This document shows positions 13,709-23,366 of a stretch of DNA of 64,000 nt, in pieces. This stretch comes from SFWF01 sp045539925 (GTDB taxonomy: Bacteria; Bacillota; Clostridia; Oscillospirales; Acutalibacteraceae). The translations under genes were made by a program, and so were the position numbers. The stretch lies in the NCBI GenBank assembly GCA_045539925.1, contig JAZQGH010000184.1, positions 1 to 64,000 of the forward strand, read 5' to 3'. Positions within the stretch are counted from its first letter, which is position 1. Each line of letters begins with the position of its first letter. Below the pieces are notes generated by a model that did not search any database, was not told where the DNA came from, and saw only the letters and a program-made list of their open reading frames with translations.

Positions 13709-14098
13709 ATGGGATTCAGAAATGGCACATACGCAAAGGTTTGGGACGTAAAGCCCGTCTCAAACACAATCACAGATCTTCGAATTTCTATCAGCCGCAG
13801 ACTTAAGGGCGCTGACGGTCAGTACACGGACGACTACGAAACTGATTTTTCGGGTTTTGTAAGCTGTGTAGGAACAGCAGTCGCAAACAAGGCTCTTAGT
13901 CTTAAGAGCGGCGATAGAATTAAGCTCGGCGATGTAGAGGTAACTCAGAAGTATGACAAGGAGAAAAGCGTCACATACACAAGATTCAGAGTTTTTAGTT
14001 TCGAAGCAGAAGGCGCTTCGGTTCCTACATCTCAACCTAAAACACCCGAGCCTGCAGTTGACGATGGCGAAGTAGAAGACGACAACCTTCCGTTCTGA
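13709..14098 (+). CDS. SSB-like single-stranded DNA-binding protein, 129 aa
   Basis: A beta-rich first 95 residues fit an OB fold (ISISRRLKGADGQYTDDYETDF, FVSCVGTAVANKA, GDRIKLGDVEV), followed by a proline/acidic linker ending EVEDDNLPF. The acidic tail with final D-x-LPF is the SSB signature that binds partner proteins. Slightly atypical in core sequence but well supported by the tail and by its place between ERF and the nuclease. Confidence 0.8.
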   Translation: MGFRNGTYAKVWDVKPVSNTITDLRISISRRLKGADGQYTDDYETDFSGFVSCVGTAVANKALSLKSGDRIKLGDVEVTQKYDKEKSVTYTRFRVFSFEAEGASVPTSQPKTPEPAVDDGEVEDDNLPF

Positions 14099-14107
14099 TA
14101 CTAACGA

Positions 14108-14887
14108 ATGGGAGATATATGCTATAAGCCTCTGATAGAGGAAATGGTGTGGAGCTACTCCCGTGTCGATGCGTTTGAAAGCTGTCCGTATAAATGGTTT
14201 TTGAGATATATAAAAGACTATACAGAACGAGACATGTTCTATTCAAGTTACGGTTCTTTCATGCATGAGATCCTTGAAAAATACTATAACGGAAAGCTGA
14301 AAAAAGACGAGCTGCCCCTTTACTTCCTTTCAAATTTCAGAGAGAAGGTAAAGGGTGAACGGCCGTCGGATTCGACAGTCAAAAAGTGTCTTGACGAAGG
14401 GCTCTCATACCTGAGGAATTTTAGACCGTTTCCATTTGATATGGTGGCTGTAGAAAAAGAAGTAGAGTTCAAAATAGACGGATATCCGTTTGTTGGAGTG
14501 ATTGATTTTTTAGGCGTTAAGGACGGTGAGTACTATATCGTAGATAACAAATCCAGAACGCTTAAACCGAGAAGCAAAAGGAAAAACCCAACGGAAAATG
14601 ATAAGACGATTGACCTGATGCTTCGTCAATTATATCTCTACTCTGAAGCAGTTAAAGAAGAATACGGAAAGTATCCTAAAAAGTTATGTTTCAATTGTTT
14701 TCGAAACGGAATTTTCATCGAAGAAGACTTTAAACCCCGGGAATTTGAAAAAACGAAAGAATGGGCTGTGTCGAAGATAAAAGCGATCGAAGACACAGAA
14801 GACTTCGACGCAACAGACAGTTATTTCTTCTGCAGATGGCTCTGCGGGTTTAATGATTTTTGCGAAAGGAGAAGCGAATATCAGTGA
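14108..14887 (+). CDS. PD-(D/E)XK nuclease, RecB/Cas4-like, 259 aa
   Basis: WSYSRVDAFESCPYKWFLRY near the N-terminus is the 'S-x-S-x-x-x-x-x-x-C-P' start of RecB-type nucleases. GVIDFLG followed by YYIVDNKSR supplies the D...D-x-K catalytic set. The C-terminal CRWLCGFNDFC with the N-terminal Cys gives four cysteines in the pattern of an Fe-S staple as in AddB and Cas4. Probable 5'-3' exonuclease partner of ERF. Overlaps the helicase start by GTGA. Confidence 0.85.
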   Translation: MGDICYKPLIEEMVWSYSRVDAFESCPYKWFLRYIKDYTERDMFYSSYGSFMHEILEKYYNGKLKKDELPLYFLSNFREKVKGERPSDSTVKKCLDEGLSYLRNFRPFPFDMVAVEKEVEFKIDGYPFVGVIDFLGVKDGEYYIVDNKSRTLKPRSKRKNPTENDKTIDLMLRQLYLYSEAVKEEYGKYPKKLCFNCFRNGIFIEEDFKPREFEKTKEWAVSKIKAIEDTEDFDATDSYFFCRWLCGFNDFCERRSEYQ

Positions 14888-15903
14888 GAGCTGAAGATAT
14901 TAACAGTATTGACAGTGAGTCCGGTGTGATTGCGACTTTGATTCATCATCCTGAATTCTCGTATTACTCCGAAGGGCTTTTGCCAAATCACTTTACAAGG
15001 AAAGACAACAGATGTATCTACACGGCGATTTGTGAGCTTGCAAGACGAGGCATTATGAATGTCGATCCGTATAACATCGTCGAGGTGCTGAATGCTTCTG
15101 AGGCAACAAGGAAGATCGCTGAGGAAATCACGATCGATAAGCTCCATGAGCTTGTGGATATGAGCGATATTCTCGCCCGAGGTACAGTTGAAGAGTATCA
15201 GGTGCTTGTCTCGAACGTGCTTGATGCTGCATTCAGACGAGATACTTTTCAGCGACTAAAGGAATGTCAGGCTTTATGCTACGACAGAAGCGAGGCTGAT
15301 GTAATTCCAAAAATCTATAACATTATTGATAACGTCATGACAGAGTTTTCAACCACAAACGAGGTTCCTCATTATGGTGAGGTGATCGATGATTGCTGGG
15401 AAGAAATAAAGTCAAGGCAGGGGAACGGATTTGCGGGAATCCCGTTTAAGTTTCCGACGTTAAACGAGTTCGCAACGATTGAACCGGGAGAGCTTTTCAT
15501 CTTTGCAGCAGAAGCGAAGCAGGGTAAATCTATGATGCTTCTGAACTGTGCAATTGATTTGTTAAAACAAGATCTCGCGGTTTTATATCTCGATAGCGAA
15601 CTTAACACACGACTGTTCACAGCAAGAGTGCTCGCTCACCTCTCGGGTGTTGAGTATAAGAACCTGACGTCAGGAAATTATACCGAAGAAGAAGCCAGAA
15701 AAATAGACGAGGCTCGCGAGTGGATGAAAACAAGAAAGTTCGTGCATATATACATACCGATGTTTGACCAGCAGAGTATTTACACTGCGGTCAAAAAGGT
15801 AAAACACACGATGGGACTTGATGTCCTAATAGTTGACTATTTTAAGGGTTCGAGTGAGGGCGATGCTTTCGATTCCTATCAAGAGCTCGGCAGATTTGTG
15901 GAT
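14884..15903 (+). CDS. dnaB: replicative DNA helicase DnaB-like, exon 1
   Basis: Encodes the N-terminal 340 residues. An N-domain (VIATLIHHPEFSYYSEGLL) and linker lead to the RecA-like core with Walker A AAEAKQGKSMM (about residues 214-224) and Walker B VLIVDYF. The frame stops at TGA one codon after GRFVD, and continues at 16944 after removal of the intron, giving 442 residues, a normal DnaB length. GTG 14884 is chosen over TTG 14860 because AAAGGAG is well placed and it overlaps the nuclease stop. Confidence 0.85.
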
Positions 15904-16943
15904 TGATTTACGGTCCCAGCGTAGAAATGCGCTGAAAACTCATTGAATTGCTGGAAATCCCTAAAACCATTTACACCACAATATAAAGATGAAAAATGCT
16001 TAAGTATGAAGGTCGCGAAAGCAGAAAGAAGTAAATGGATCGCATATGGTTAAATCCTAAGTGCTGGAAAATGGGTAATCAGCAGCCAAGCCTCGAACAG
16101 AGGAAGGTTCAACGACTATCCTTTATAGGAGTAGGGTATACTGTTAACCCGAAGCAATGAGGCGTAGTAATACGTATGATATAGTCTGAACATCTCATGA
16201 AAATGAGAGGTGCAATAGCACGGTGCGTAAAATAAAAGAAAGGAGGACAATTGATGATTAAAGATAAAACTGGACTAAAAGTAGGAAAACTTACGGTTAT
16301 AGAGAGGGCTCCTGACAAAATAGGCAAAGACGGTCAGAAAAGAAAAATGTGGAAGTGCAGATGTGATTGTGGAAATGAAACGATAGTTAGAGACGATAGC
16401 TTAAACGGAATTCATACACTGTCATGCGGTTGCTATCAAAAAGATAGAGTGCGCGAATCAGCTTCTGAATCTGCAAAAAATAGAACGAAATATAAGCCAG
16501 AAGAACTCAGGATAAGAAATATCTGGAACCTGATGAAATATCGCTGTGAAAACCCCGAGGCTCCTGCATACGACAATTATGGAGGCCGAGGAATTAAAAT
16601 TTGCGAAGAGTGGTCTGATAATGAAGTCGGGTATGAAAATTTCAAAGCTTGGGCTTTTAAAAACGGATATGATGAAGCTTTAACGATAGACAGGCTAAAC
16701 AACGATGAAGATTACTCCCCACACAATTGCCGCTGGACAGACACGATAAATCAAAATAATAACAAAAGAAATAATGTTCGGTTTGCATATTGCGGTGAGA
16801 CTCATACCATGTCTGAGTGGGCAAGAATAAAGAATATTCCTATGAAGACTCTACATAGAAGAATACATACACTTAACTGGGATATAGAACGAGCGTTAAC
16901 AACTCCAGTTAGAACCAAATAGTAATACGCACTAACACAATTG
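15904..16943 (+). other. group I intron in the helicase gene
   Basis: Exon 1 ends in U (GTGGAT) and GGTCC 9-13 bases into the intron can pair with GGAT through a terminal U-G, as P1 requires; the intron ends in G (CAATTG) before ATGGTAAAG. Conserved core blocks include CAGCCAAGCC, GACTATCC and GATATAGTCTGA (P7 region). The 1040-base element carries an HNH endonuclease in its 3' half. The same core blocks occur in the nrdD intron, so the two are related. Confidence 0.9.
16254..16922 (+). CDS. HNH homing endonuclease (intron-encoded), 222 aa
   Basis: The N-terminal part has GKLTVIERAPDKI and four cysteines (CRCDCG, LSCGCY), probably a zinc-bound DNA-binding unit. The C-terminal half has YDNYGGRGIKICEEW and TIDRLNNDEDYSPHNCRW, the HNH motif of phage AP2/HNH endonucleases. 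AAAGGAGGACAATTG is its ribosome binding site. It would cut intronless helicase alleles and so spread the intron. Confidence 0.88.
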   Translation: MIKDKTGLKVGKLTVIERAPDKIGKDGQKRKMWKCRCDCGNETIVRDDSLNGIHTLSCGCYQKDRVRESASESAKNRTKYKPEELRIRNIWNLMKYRCENPEAPAYDNYGGRGIKICEEWSDNEVGYENFKAWAFKNGYDEALTIDRLNNDEDYSPHNCRWTDTINQNNNKRNNVRFAYCGETHTMSEWARIKNIPMKTLHRRIHTLNWDIERALTTPVRTK

Positions 16944-17252
16944 ATGGTAAAGAACAAAATCTGCGGGGACATGGGAATTTGCGGTATTGGAGCGGCTCAA
17001 GCAACAACAACAGGTAAAGTAGCCGATTCCGCGAAAATCGGAAGAAACGCAAGCACAATAGCAATTATAACAGACAAAACTCCCGAGGAAGTTGAGATCG
17101 ACGGAGTAGAATGCGGCAACAAAAAGCTCAGGGTAATCCTGAACAGAAACGGAATGCAGCACGCTCCGGGTGAGTATATCGACCTACAGTTCCAAGGAAA
17201 TCATATTTCATACGAAGAAGCAAAACAGCACGTACCCGAAACTCCTTTCTAA
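16944..17252 (+). CDS. dnaB: replicative DNA helicase DnaB-like, exon 2
   Basis: C-terminal 102 residues: MVKNKICGDMGICGIGAAQ corresponds to the DnaB segment after Walker B, and ATTTGKVADSAKIGRNASTI to the 'SG-x-R-x-S-D' and arginine-finger region. The short VILNRNG and ends in PETPF, a typical helicase tail. It has no usable ribosome binding site of its own, supporting splicing. Confidence 0.85.
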   Translation: MVKNKICGDMGICGIGAAQATTTGKVADSAKIGRNASTIAIITDKTPEEVEIDGVECGNKKLRVILNRNGMQHAPGEYIDLQFQGNHISYEEAKQHVPETPF

Positions 17253-17264
17253 ACGGAGGAAAAT

Positions 17265-18248
17265 ATGGAGCTCAATGATCTTATAAAATCCGTCGATATT
17301 GTTGAGTACATCTCTCAATTTGTCGACCTTGAAGAAAAGAACGGTGAGTGGTGGGGACTCTCGTGCTTCAAAGACGAGAAGACACCGTCTTTCTCCGTCA
17401 GAAAATCCCCTCCGGTTTTCTACGATTATAGCTCTGGTATTGGAGGTAACGTATTCACATTTATAAGGCACTATAACAGTTGTACGTCAACAGAGGCGGT
17501 TAATATTTTAAAGAAATATGCAGGTTTCGAAGGTGGTGACGACTATAGACGTGAGAAGCTGACAGCTACGCAGTCCTGCCAAAGGTTTGCTAAACCTAAA
17601 GGAAACAAAAAAGAGTCAGCCGGTGTGATTTTAGCAGATGACTACATGAACCGATACGAAAAGAACGAAGAAAAGCTTAAGGTTTGGCTTGATGAGGGCA
17701 TTGCGAAAGAATCTCTTGCGAGATTCGATGTTAGATACGATGGTTTTTCAGATCGTCTCGTTTATCCAATAAAGAATATAGACGGGAAAATCGTAAATAT
17801 CGGCGGTAGGACTCTCGACCCTGACTGGAAAGAAAAGAAGCTGAGAAAGTACTGTTATTTTTACCCTTGGGGTGTTATGACAACGATTTACGGCCTTTAT
17901 GATAACCTTGAATACATCAAAAGACAAGGCGAGGTAATACTCTTTGAAGGTTGTAAGAGCGTTTTGTTAGCTGATACATGGGGAATCAAAAACTGCGGAG
18001 CAATACTTACTTCGCACCTGAATCCGAGTCAGATGAAGCTTCTTGCTTCGCTTGGAGTACGTGTGGTTTTTGCGCTCGACCGTGATGTGAATATATTGAA
18101 AGATCATAACATTAACATTTTGAAAAATTATATAAATGTCGAATATCTTTTCGACTCCAAGGGGCTCCTTGACGAAAAAGATGCTCCTGTAGACAAAGGA
18201 AAGGAGGTATTCCGTGAGCTATACATTAGGAGAATCAAATACACTTAA
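17265..18248 (+). CDS. dnaG: DNA primase, DnaG-like, with altered zinc site, 327 aa
   Basis: EKTPSFSV and GGNVFTFI match the DnaG zinc-binding domain. TOPRIM motifs follow at about residues 225-280: EVILFEGCKSVLLA (catalytic Glu) and VVFALDRDVNI (Asp-x-Asp). The usual C-x-x-H and C-x-x-C ligands are SCFK and YDYSS, so zinc is probably not bound. It synthesises RNA primers alongside the adjacent helicase. The following gene begins inside its 3' end. Confidence 0.85.
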   Translation: MELNDLIKSVDIVEYISQFVDLEEKNGEWWGLSCFKDEKTPSFSVRKSPPVFYDYSSGIGGNVFTFIRHYNSCTSTEAVNILKKYAGFEGGDDYRREKLTATQSCQRFAKPKGNKKESAGVILADDYMNRYEKNEEKLKVWLDEGIAKESLARFDVRYDGFSDRLVYPIKNIDGKIVNIGGRTLDPDWKEKKLRKYCYFYPWGVMTTIYGLYDNLEYIKRQGEVILFEGCKSVLLADTWGIKNCGAILTSHLNPSQMKLLASLGVRVVFALDRDVNILKDHNINILKNYINVEYLFDSKGLLDEKDAPVDKGKEVFRELYIRRIKYT

Positions 18249-18594
18249 TGAATTTATAAATTGGCTAAAGAATAATGCCAACACATATGAGGATAATCTA
18301 ACAACCATAGAAGATTTTAAGTACGGCGATAAAAATGTTTTTATCCCGGAAATATGGGAGGACGACCGTAGCAGGTTTTACCTGTCGAGCGCAGGTAACA
18401 CACGTCTTAATTATATAAGCTCGTATTCCGATACGACACGCAGCAAGAATTACAAGGTTATTTTCAAAAACGGATCTTATATAAAAGCCTCTGTAGACGA
18501 ACCCTACATCAAACCGACAACAAACGATGATGTGGATTTTCCAATTTCTGAGGATCTCGACAACTTCCTTTCTGATATCAAGATACTCCAGTAA
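18214..18594 (+). CDS. hypothetical protein, 126 aa
   Basis: Starts inside the end of the primase gene (35-base overlap; GGAGGTATTCC upstream of GTG). Contains TLNEFINWLKNNANTYEDNL at the N-terminus and a beta-rich middle. Not recognised. Placement between primase and polymerase suggests a replisome accessory. Confidence 0.6.
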   Translation: MSYTLGESNTLNEFINWLKNNANTYEDNLTTIEDFKYGDKNVFIPEIWEDDRSRFYLSSAGNTRLNYISSYSDTTRSKNYKVIFKNGSYIKASVDEPYIKPTTNDDVDFPISEDLDNFLSDIKILQ

Positions 18595-18600
18595 AAGCAG

Positions 18601-21600
18601 GTGGTAAACATTAGTAATTACACTATATATCATTTACATAGCGATCTGTCAAACGGTGTTACAAACATTGACTCTGTAACAAAATATGAATCGTATGTTG
18701 AATGCGCAAAGGCTCAAGGTATGAAAGCTTTGGCTTTTTCGGAGCATGGATCGCTCTTCGAATGGTGGCATAAGAAGTGTGCCATTGAAGATGCAGGAAT
18801 GAAATATATTCATGCAGTGGAAGCGTATCTTACGGAAACTCTTACAGAAAAGGTTAGAGATAACTACCATTGTGTGTTGATAGCAAAGAATTACGAAGGT
18901 TTTTTAGAACTTAATAAGCTTGTGACAAATAGTTTTACAAGAACCGATAATCATTTTTACTATGTTCCGCGCATTTCGATGGAAGAAATCTTTAAGACTT
19001 CAGACAACATAATAATCACGACTGCTTGTGTCGGAGGAGTTTTTGGAAAGGGTGACGCAAAATTACAAAGCGAATTCCTCGATTTTTTAAGAACGAACAA
19101 ACACCGTTGTTTTCTCGAAATAGGACACCATCTTGATGAGAAACAAATAGTGTACAACAAAAGGCTGCTCGAACTTTCAAAAGAGAGTGGCGTCCCTCTT
19201 ATAGCCGGAACCGACACTCATGTGTTGGACGAGATGCATGAAAAGGGAAGGTCGATTCTTCAGTTGTCAAAAAACATAAATTTTGGCGAAGAGGAGAAGT
19301 GGGATTTAAAATTTAAGACTTACGACGAGCTTGTTTCATCTTATAAAATACAAGACTCCCTACCCGAAAAAGCGTACATTGAGGCAATCGAAAACACAAA
19401 TCTTCTCGCAGATATGGTCTCTGAATTTCAGATTGACAGAAGCACTAAGTATCCCAAGATATACGAAGACCCAAAGAAGGTTTTTAGAGAAAAGACGGAA
19501 CTTGCCATAAAGACGCACCCGTATGCCACGAAAAACCACAGTGTCGAAGAACTCACGGGCGTCGTTGACGAGGAATTTGAAGTATATACAAAAACCCAGT
19601 CAATAGACTTTATGCTTTTGCAAACGTATTTGAGAGAATGGGAACAGGAGAACAACATCCAATGCGGATACGGGCGAGGATCTGTTTCTGGAAGTATGAT
19701 GGCATATCTGCTTAGAATAACGGAAATGGATAGCATGAGATTTGGATTGAATTTCTTCAGATTTATGAATCCTTCTCGAGTTACAAACGCCGATATTGAC
19801 ACTGACTATAGCGGAGCAGACAGAGAAAAAGTAAAACGATTCTTGTTGCAAGACAAAATGAACCTACCTCATGTTAACTCTGCTGAGATTATTACCTTTA
19901 ACACTATTGCGTTGAAGGGTGCGATTCGTGACGTTTGCCGTGCGCTTTATAAGGACAGTCCTTCAGTAAAACACATTGAACTTGCTACAAAAATTATAGA
20001 AGAAGCAGAGGCCAATGAAGAAAAAGCAAGAAGAAACTATCCAGACGTATTTAGTTATGTGGACATTGTAAATGGCACGATAGTCTCAATTGGAACGCAT
20101 CCAAGCGGAGTACTTATAAGTGATTTGCCAATAGATGAGACAGTAGGTCTTTGCACCATTTCGACTTCTCCGTATCCAGTGTCGATGATAAATATGAAAG
20201 AGCTCGATAATTTAATGTATGTCAAGCTCGATATTCTTGGACTCGACAATATTGGTGTTATCAACGAGACTTGTAAAAGCGCAGGGATCCCGAGACTGAC
20301 GCCCGACAATGTCGACCTTGAAGATGAGGCTGTTTGGAGGAGCATAAGAGATGATACGACGCTGATATTTCAATGGGAATCGAATTCGGCTCAGGCATAT
20401 CTGAAAAAGTTTATGTCAGACAGGACTATAGAAATTGCAAAACAGAATGTAAAGGATTTTTCGTATATCAAATGGTTATCTTTTGGTAACGGTTTGATTC
20501 GTCCGGGGTGTGCAAGTTTCAGGGATGATATTGCCAATGGGTGTGTTTCTTACACAGGTTTTAAAGAATTCGACGAAGCATTCTCGAAAACCTTCGGACG
20601 AATAACAATGCAGGAAGATATCATGCAATTCTGTAAGAAATTTTGTGGATATACCGATGCTGAGAGTGACAACGTAAGACGTGGCATTGCGAAGAAGAAA
20701 GGCACCGCAGGTTTTGTAAAGGAAATACACGAAAGATTTGTCGAGTATTCATCTAAAGAGTATGGTGTTTCCAAGGACAAGCTCGAAGAGATGTTCCCGC
20801 CAATTGAAAAGGGTATTCTCGATGCAAGCGATTATGCGTTTTCGTGGAATCACTCTGACGCTTACAGTTGTATAGGTTATATCTCTGGTTACTTAAGGTA
20901 TTATTATCCATATGAATTTATAACGGCAGCGCTTAACGTCTTTAATGATAACTCAGAGAAGACTGCAGAAATTGTAGCTTATGCTACAAAAAGAGGCATA
21001 AAGGTTACAATGCCTCGCTGGGGAATCTCGAAGGGCGAATATGTGTACAACAAAGACAAAGAAATAATAACAAAGGGTGTAACTTCGATAAAGTATATGA
21101 GCGCCGGACTCGCAGACGAACTCTACGAACTCTCGCAAGGCAAACGATACACGAAGTTCGTAGACGTTCTATATGCGTTAGAGGGCACAAGCATCGACAC
21201 GCGACAGTTCGACATCCTTGTTAAGCTCGATTACTTCTCGGAATTCGGAAATCAAAGAGAGCTTCTCAGAATCTCTGAGATTTTCTACGACCTTTTCAGC
21301 TCTGGTAATGCAAAGAAGATTTCGCGTAGTAAGGTTGACGGAACTCCCCTTGAACCGATAGTCCAGAAATATTCTGTAGGCACAACAAAAGCAGGTGGTA
21401 TAGCAAAGAGCTACACACTGCTTGACAACCACTCAATACTGGACGAGTGCGAGCGTGCAATCAAGGCTGTTGGTATGCAAGACCTTGACGACCTTGTTAA
21501 GATACAGAACTTCAAGGACATCATGGGTTATCTTGGATATATCACAGATAAGGCGGAAGACCGAAGAAAGCTCTACGTAACCGACATCAAACCCCTGCAT

Positions 21601-21792
21601 AAGAAAAAAGACGGAAAGCAGTTCGGATACTCGGTTTTTACTAAATCGATCGGCAGCGGCAAGGAGAGCAGGTTCACGGTTTTCAACAGGCACTACAATA
21701 AAGATCCGTTCGGAAAAGGAGAAATAATTCATTGCCTTGATTTTGAGCGCGACGGCGCATATTACATACTCACAAAGTACACAAGACTTTAA
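18601..21792 (+). CDS. dnaE: DNA polymerase III alpha subunit, DnaE-type, 1063 aa
   Basis: The PHP domain opens the protein (YHLHSDLSNG, LAFSEHGS, AGTDTHV). The polymerase catalytic aspartates are in NADIDTD (about 396-402) and VKLDILGLDN (about 541-550). GYGRGSVSGSMMAYLL matches the DnaE 'GPGRGSAAGS' loop, and the fingers/HhH part has WNHSDAYSCIGYISGYL. No inserted 3'-5' exonuclease, so DnaE rather than PolC. It starts at GTG after AGCAG. With helicase, primase and SSB it gives the phage most of a replisome. Confidence 0.93.
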   Translation: MVNISNYTIYHLHSDLSNGVTNIDSVTKYESYVECAKAQGMKALAFSEHGSLFEWWHKKCAIEDAGMKYIHAVEAYLTETLTEKVRDNYHCVLIAKNYEGFLELNKLVTNSFTRTDNHFYYVPRISMEEIFKTSDNIIITTACVGGVFGKGDAKLQSEFLDFLRTNKHRCFLEIGHHLDEKQIVYNKRLLELSKESGVPLIAGTDTHVLDEMHEKGRSILQLSKNINFGEEEKWDLKFKTYDELVSSYKIQDSLPEKAYIEAIENTNLLADMVSEFQIDRSTKYPKIYEDPKKVFREKTELAIKTHPYATKNHSVEELTGVVDEEFEVYTKTQSIDFMLLQTYLREWEQENNIQCGYGRGSVSGSMMAYLLRITEMDSMRFGLNFFRFMNPSRVTNADIDTDYSGADREKVKRFLLQDKMNLPHVNSAEIITFNTIALKGAIRDVCRALYKDSPSVKHIELATKIIEEAEANEEKARRNYPDVFSYVDIVNGTIVSIGTHPSGVLISDLPIDETVGLCTISTSPYPVSMINMKELDNLMYVKLDILGLDNIGVINETCKSAGIPRLTPDNVDLEDEAVWRSIRDDTTLIFQWESNSAQAYLKKFMSDRTIEIAKQNVKDFSYIKWLSFGNGLIRPGCASFRDDIANGCVSYTGFKEFDEAFSKTFGRITMQEDIMQFCKKFCGYTDAESDNVRRGIAKKKGTAGFVKEIHERFVEYSSKEYGVSKDKLEEMFPPIEKGILDASDYAFSWNHSDAYSCIGYISGYLRYYYPYEFITAALNVFNDNSEKTAEIVAYATKRGIKVTMPRWGISKGEYVYNKDKEIITKGVTSIKYMSAGLADELYELSQGKRYTKFVDVLYALEGTSIDTRQFDILVKLDYFSEFGNQRELLRISEIFYDLFSSGNAKKISRSKVDGTPLEPIVQKYSVGTTKAGGIAKSYTLLDNHSILDECERAIKAVGMQDLDDLVKIQNFKDIMGYLGYITDKAEDRRKLYVTDIKPLHKKKDGKQFGYSVFTKSIGSGKESRFTVFNRHYNKDPFGKGEIIHCLDFERDGAYYILTKYTRL

Positions 21793-21802
21793 GGTGAATA
21801 AC

Positions 21803-22201
21803 ATGATAGAAAAATTAAAACAAATTCATGAGTGTGAGGTGCTTAACGCTGACACACTCGCGGAGGCATTCAAAACCTGTATCGCTTTTGACAGAGTAAA
21901 AATTGCGGTGATTTTTGAGACTAAAAAGAAAGCTCTTGAATTTATTAAAGAGATGATGTCAGTTGCGAAAGATGCACCATATATGAAAATCTCGCCGTAC
22001 AACTCAACGTATGACCAGATATCATTTTCGTATGGTGGAGCGATAACTGTAATGACAACAAAAGACAAAGCTCGTTTGTCTACGGGAGGATATCATAGAG
22101 CCCTTCTTGAGAAGCCTTTTTATGACAAAGTTTTCCCGCCAATCGAGCCGTCTGAAGAGCTTGATGAGTACTTAAATACGCTAAAAATCAGCGAAAAATG
22201 A
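21803..22201 (+). CDS. hypothetical protein, 132 aa
   Basis: ATG 21803 after AAGGTGAATAAC. Mixed alpha/beta protein (CIAFDRVKIAVIFETKKKALEF) with a final acidic region; SYGGAITVMTTKDKARLSTGG has the look of a small nucleotide-related fold, but no motif is certain. Follows the polymerase by 10 bases. Confidence 0.6.
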   Translation: MIEKLKQIHECEVLNADTLAEAFKTCIAFDRVKIAVIFETKKKALEFIKEMMSVAKDAPYMKISPYNSTYDQISFSYGGAITVMTTKDKARLSTGGYHRALLEKPFYDKVFPPIEPSEELDEYLNTLKISEK

Positions 22202-22238
22202 CTGTAAAATCTTAGTTTTATATACATAAGGAGAATCT

Positions 22239-22439
22239 ATGAGTAAGAAAGTATTTTGTAACATCTGCGGCAAAGAACTCGATATCTTTGATAAGCAGCA
22301 GCGTTTTCATCTTGAAGGGCGACTCGGTTATGGTTCTAAGTATGACGGAGACGAGATCGACCTTGACGTTTGCAATGCGTGTATAGACAAGCTGATTGAA
22401 TCCTGTAGTCTGTCTCCTGTAGTAGTCGAGGAGGATTAA
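22239..22439 (+). CDS. zinc-finger protein, 66 aa
   Basis: CNICGKELD at residues 7-15 and CNACIDKLIES at about residues 46-56 form a two-knuckle zinc site; the segment between (HLEGRLGYGSKYDGDEIDLD) is conserved-looking. Similar short proteins occur in many phages without known role. Confidence 0.6.
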   Translation: MSKKVFCNICGKELDIFDKQQRFHLEGRLGYGSKYDGDEIDLDVCNACIDKLIESCSLSPVVVEED

Positions 22440-22443
22440 TATT

Positions 22444-23097
22444 ATGAAGATTAATGATCCTGCAATTATGTGTGCGCTTGTAGCAATCGTTATTGCTGTA
22501 TTTGCTATGGTGCTTGCGATCACTACTAACGCTGAGGACAGGCGTAATCAGAAAGATACGGAATTTGAAACAGAAAACACAGACATCACAACTGCAGTCG
22601 AAACGCTTTCTGATCCAGTAGAGACGACGACTGAAACAGAAATTCATACGGATACAGAAAAAGAGACAGTTGTTGAGACAGAACCTATGACAGAACCAGT
22701 CGTATATTACTTCACTGAAGACGAGGTTTTTATGCTCGCAAGAATCCTCTACACAGAATGCCGTGGTGTGGACAGCACAACAAACAAAGCTGCTGTGGCA
22801 TGGGTAGTGTGCAACAGAGCAGACGAGACCGGAAGTACAATCGCGGAAGTAATCACAAAGCCGCATCAGTTTGCTTATAACAAAAACGCGCCGATCTGGG
22901 ACGAGCTGTTTGATCTCGCTCTCGATGTCCTTAATAGATGGAACAGGGAAAAGAACGGCGAGATTAATGTGGGCAGAGTCTTACCCAAGGAATACACATA
23001 CTTCCATGGCGACGGAGCAAAGAATTACTTCCGTAACGCATATAAAGAACCGTATTCTATCTGGGATTTCTCACTCCCGTCCCCTTATGAAAATTAA
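22444..23097 (+). CDS. SleB-like cell-wall hydrolase with membrane anchor, 217 aa
   Basis: Residues about 9-27 (MCALVAIVIAVFAMVLAI) form a membrane anchor; a Thr/Glu-rich spacer of about 60 residues follows. The catalytic domain starts at EDEVFMLARILYTECRG, the 'AR-x-x-x-x-E-x-RGE' motif of SleB/hydrolase_2 lytic transglycosylase-like enzymes, then AVAWVVCNRADE and an FHGDGAKNYF segment. Unlike the late amidase it lies in the early block, so it may act in wall remodelling, DNA entry or superinfection rather than lysis. Confidence 0.75.
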   Translation: MKINDPAIMCALVAIVIAVFAMVLAITTNAEDRRNQKDTEFETENTDITTAVETLSDPVETTTETEIHTDTEKETVVETEPMTEPVVYYFTEDEVFMLARILYTECRGVDSTTNKAAVAWVVCNRADETGSTIAEVITKPHQFAYNKNAPIWDELFDLALDVLNRWNREKNGEINVGRVLPKEYTYFHGDGAKNYFRNAYKEPYSIWDFSLPSPYEN

Positions 23098-23108
23098 AGG
23101 AGTTTGCA

Positions 23109-23366
23109 ATGACTGTTAAGGAACTATTAGATTATTTAGAAAAGAATGACATCCCGATGGATGCAGAGGTGTGCGTTTCTGCTGAATGTGGCGACGACGA
23201 AGAAAGAACTTATACACTCTGCGTAACACGATCTGAATTCAAATACCCCGAAGAAGCTATCTGGGAATTTGATAGATACGAAGATGTGTACGATGAAGAC
23301 GCAATTCTCGCTTATAACAAAGAGGGCAAGATTACCGGCCTGTGTATCTGGGGGAGCAACGGATGA
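23109..23366 (+). CDS. hypothetical acidic protein, 85 aa
   Basis: Acidic small protein with MTVKELLDYLEKNDIPMDAE at its N-terminus, a pattern common in small phage proteins. Ends overlapping the start of the ThyX-like gene (GGATGA). Function unknown. Confidence 0.55.
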   Translation: MTVKELLDYLEKNDIPMDAEVCVSAECGDDEERTYTLCVTRSEFKYPEEAIWEFDRYEDVYDEDAILAYNKEGKITGLCIWGSNG

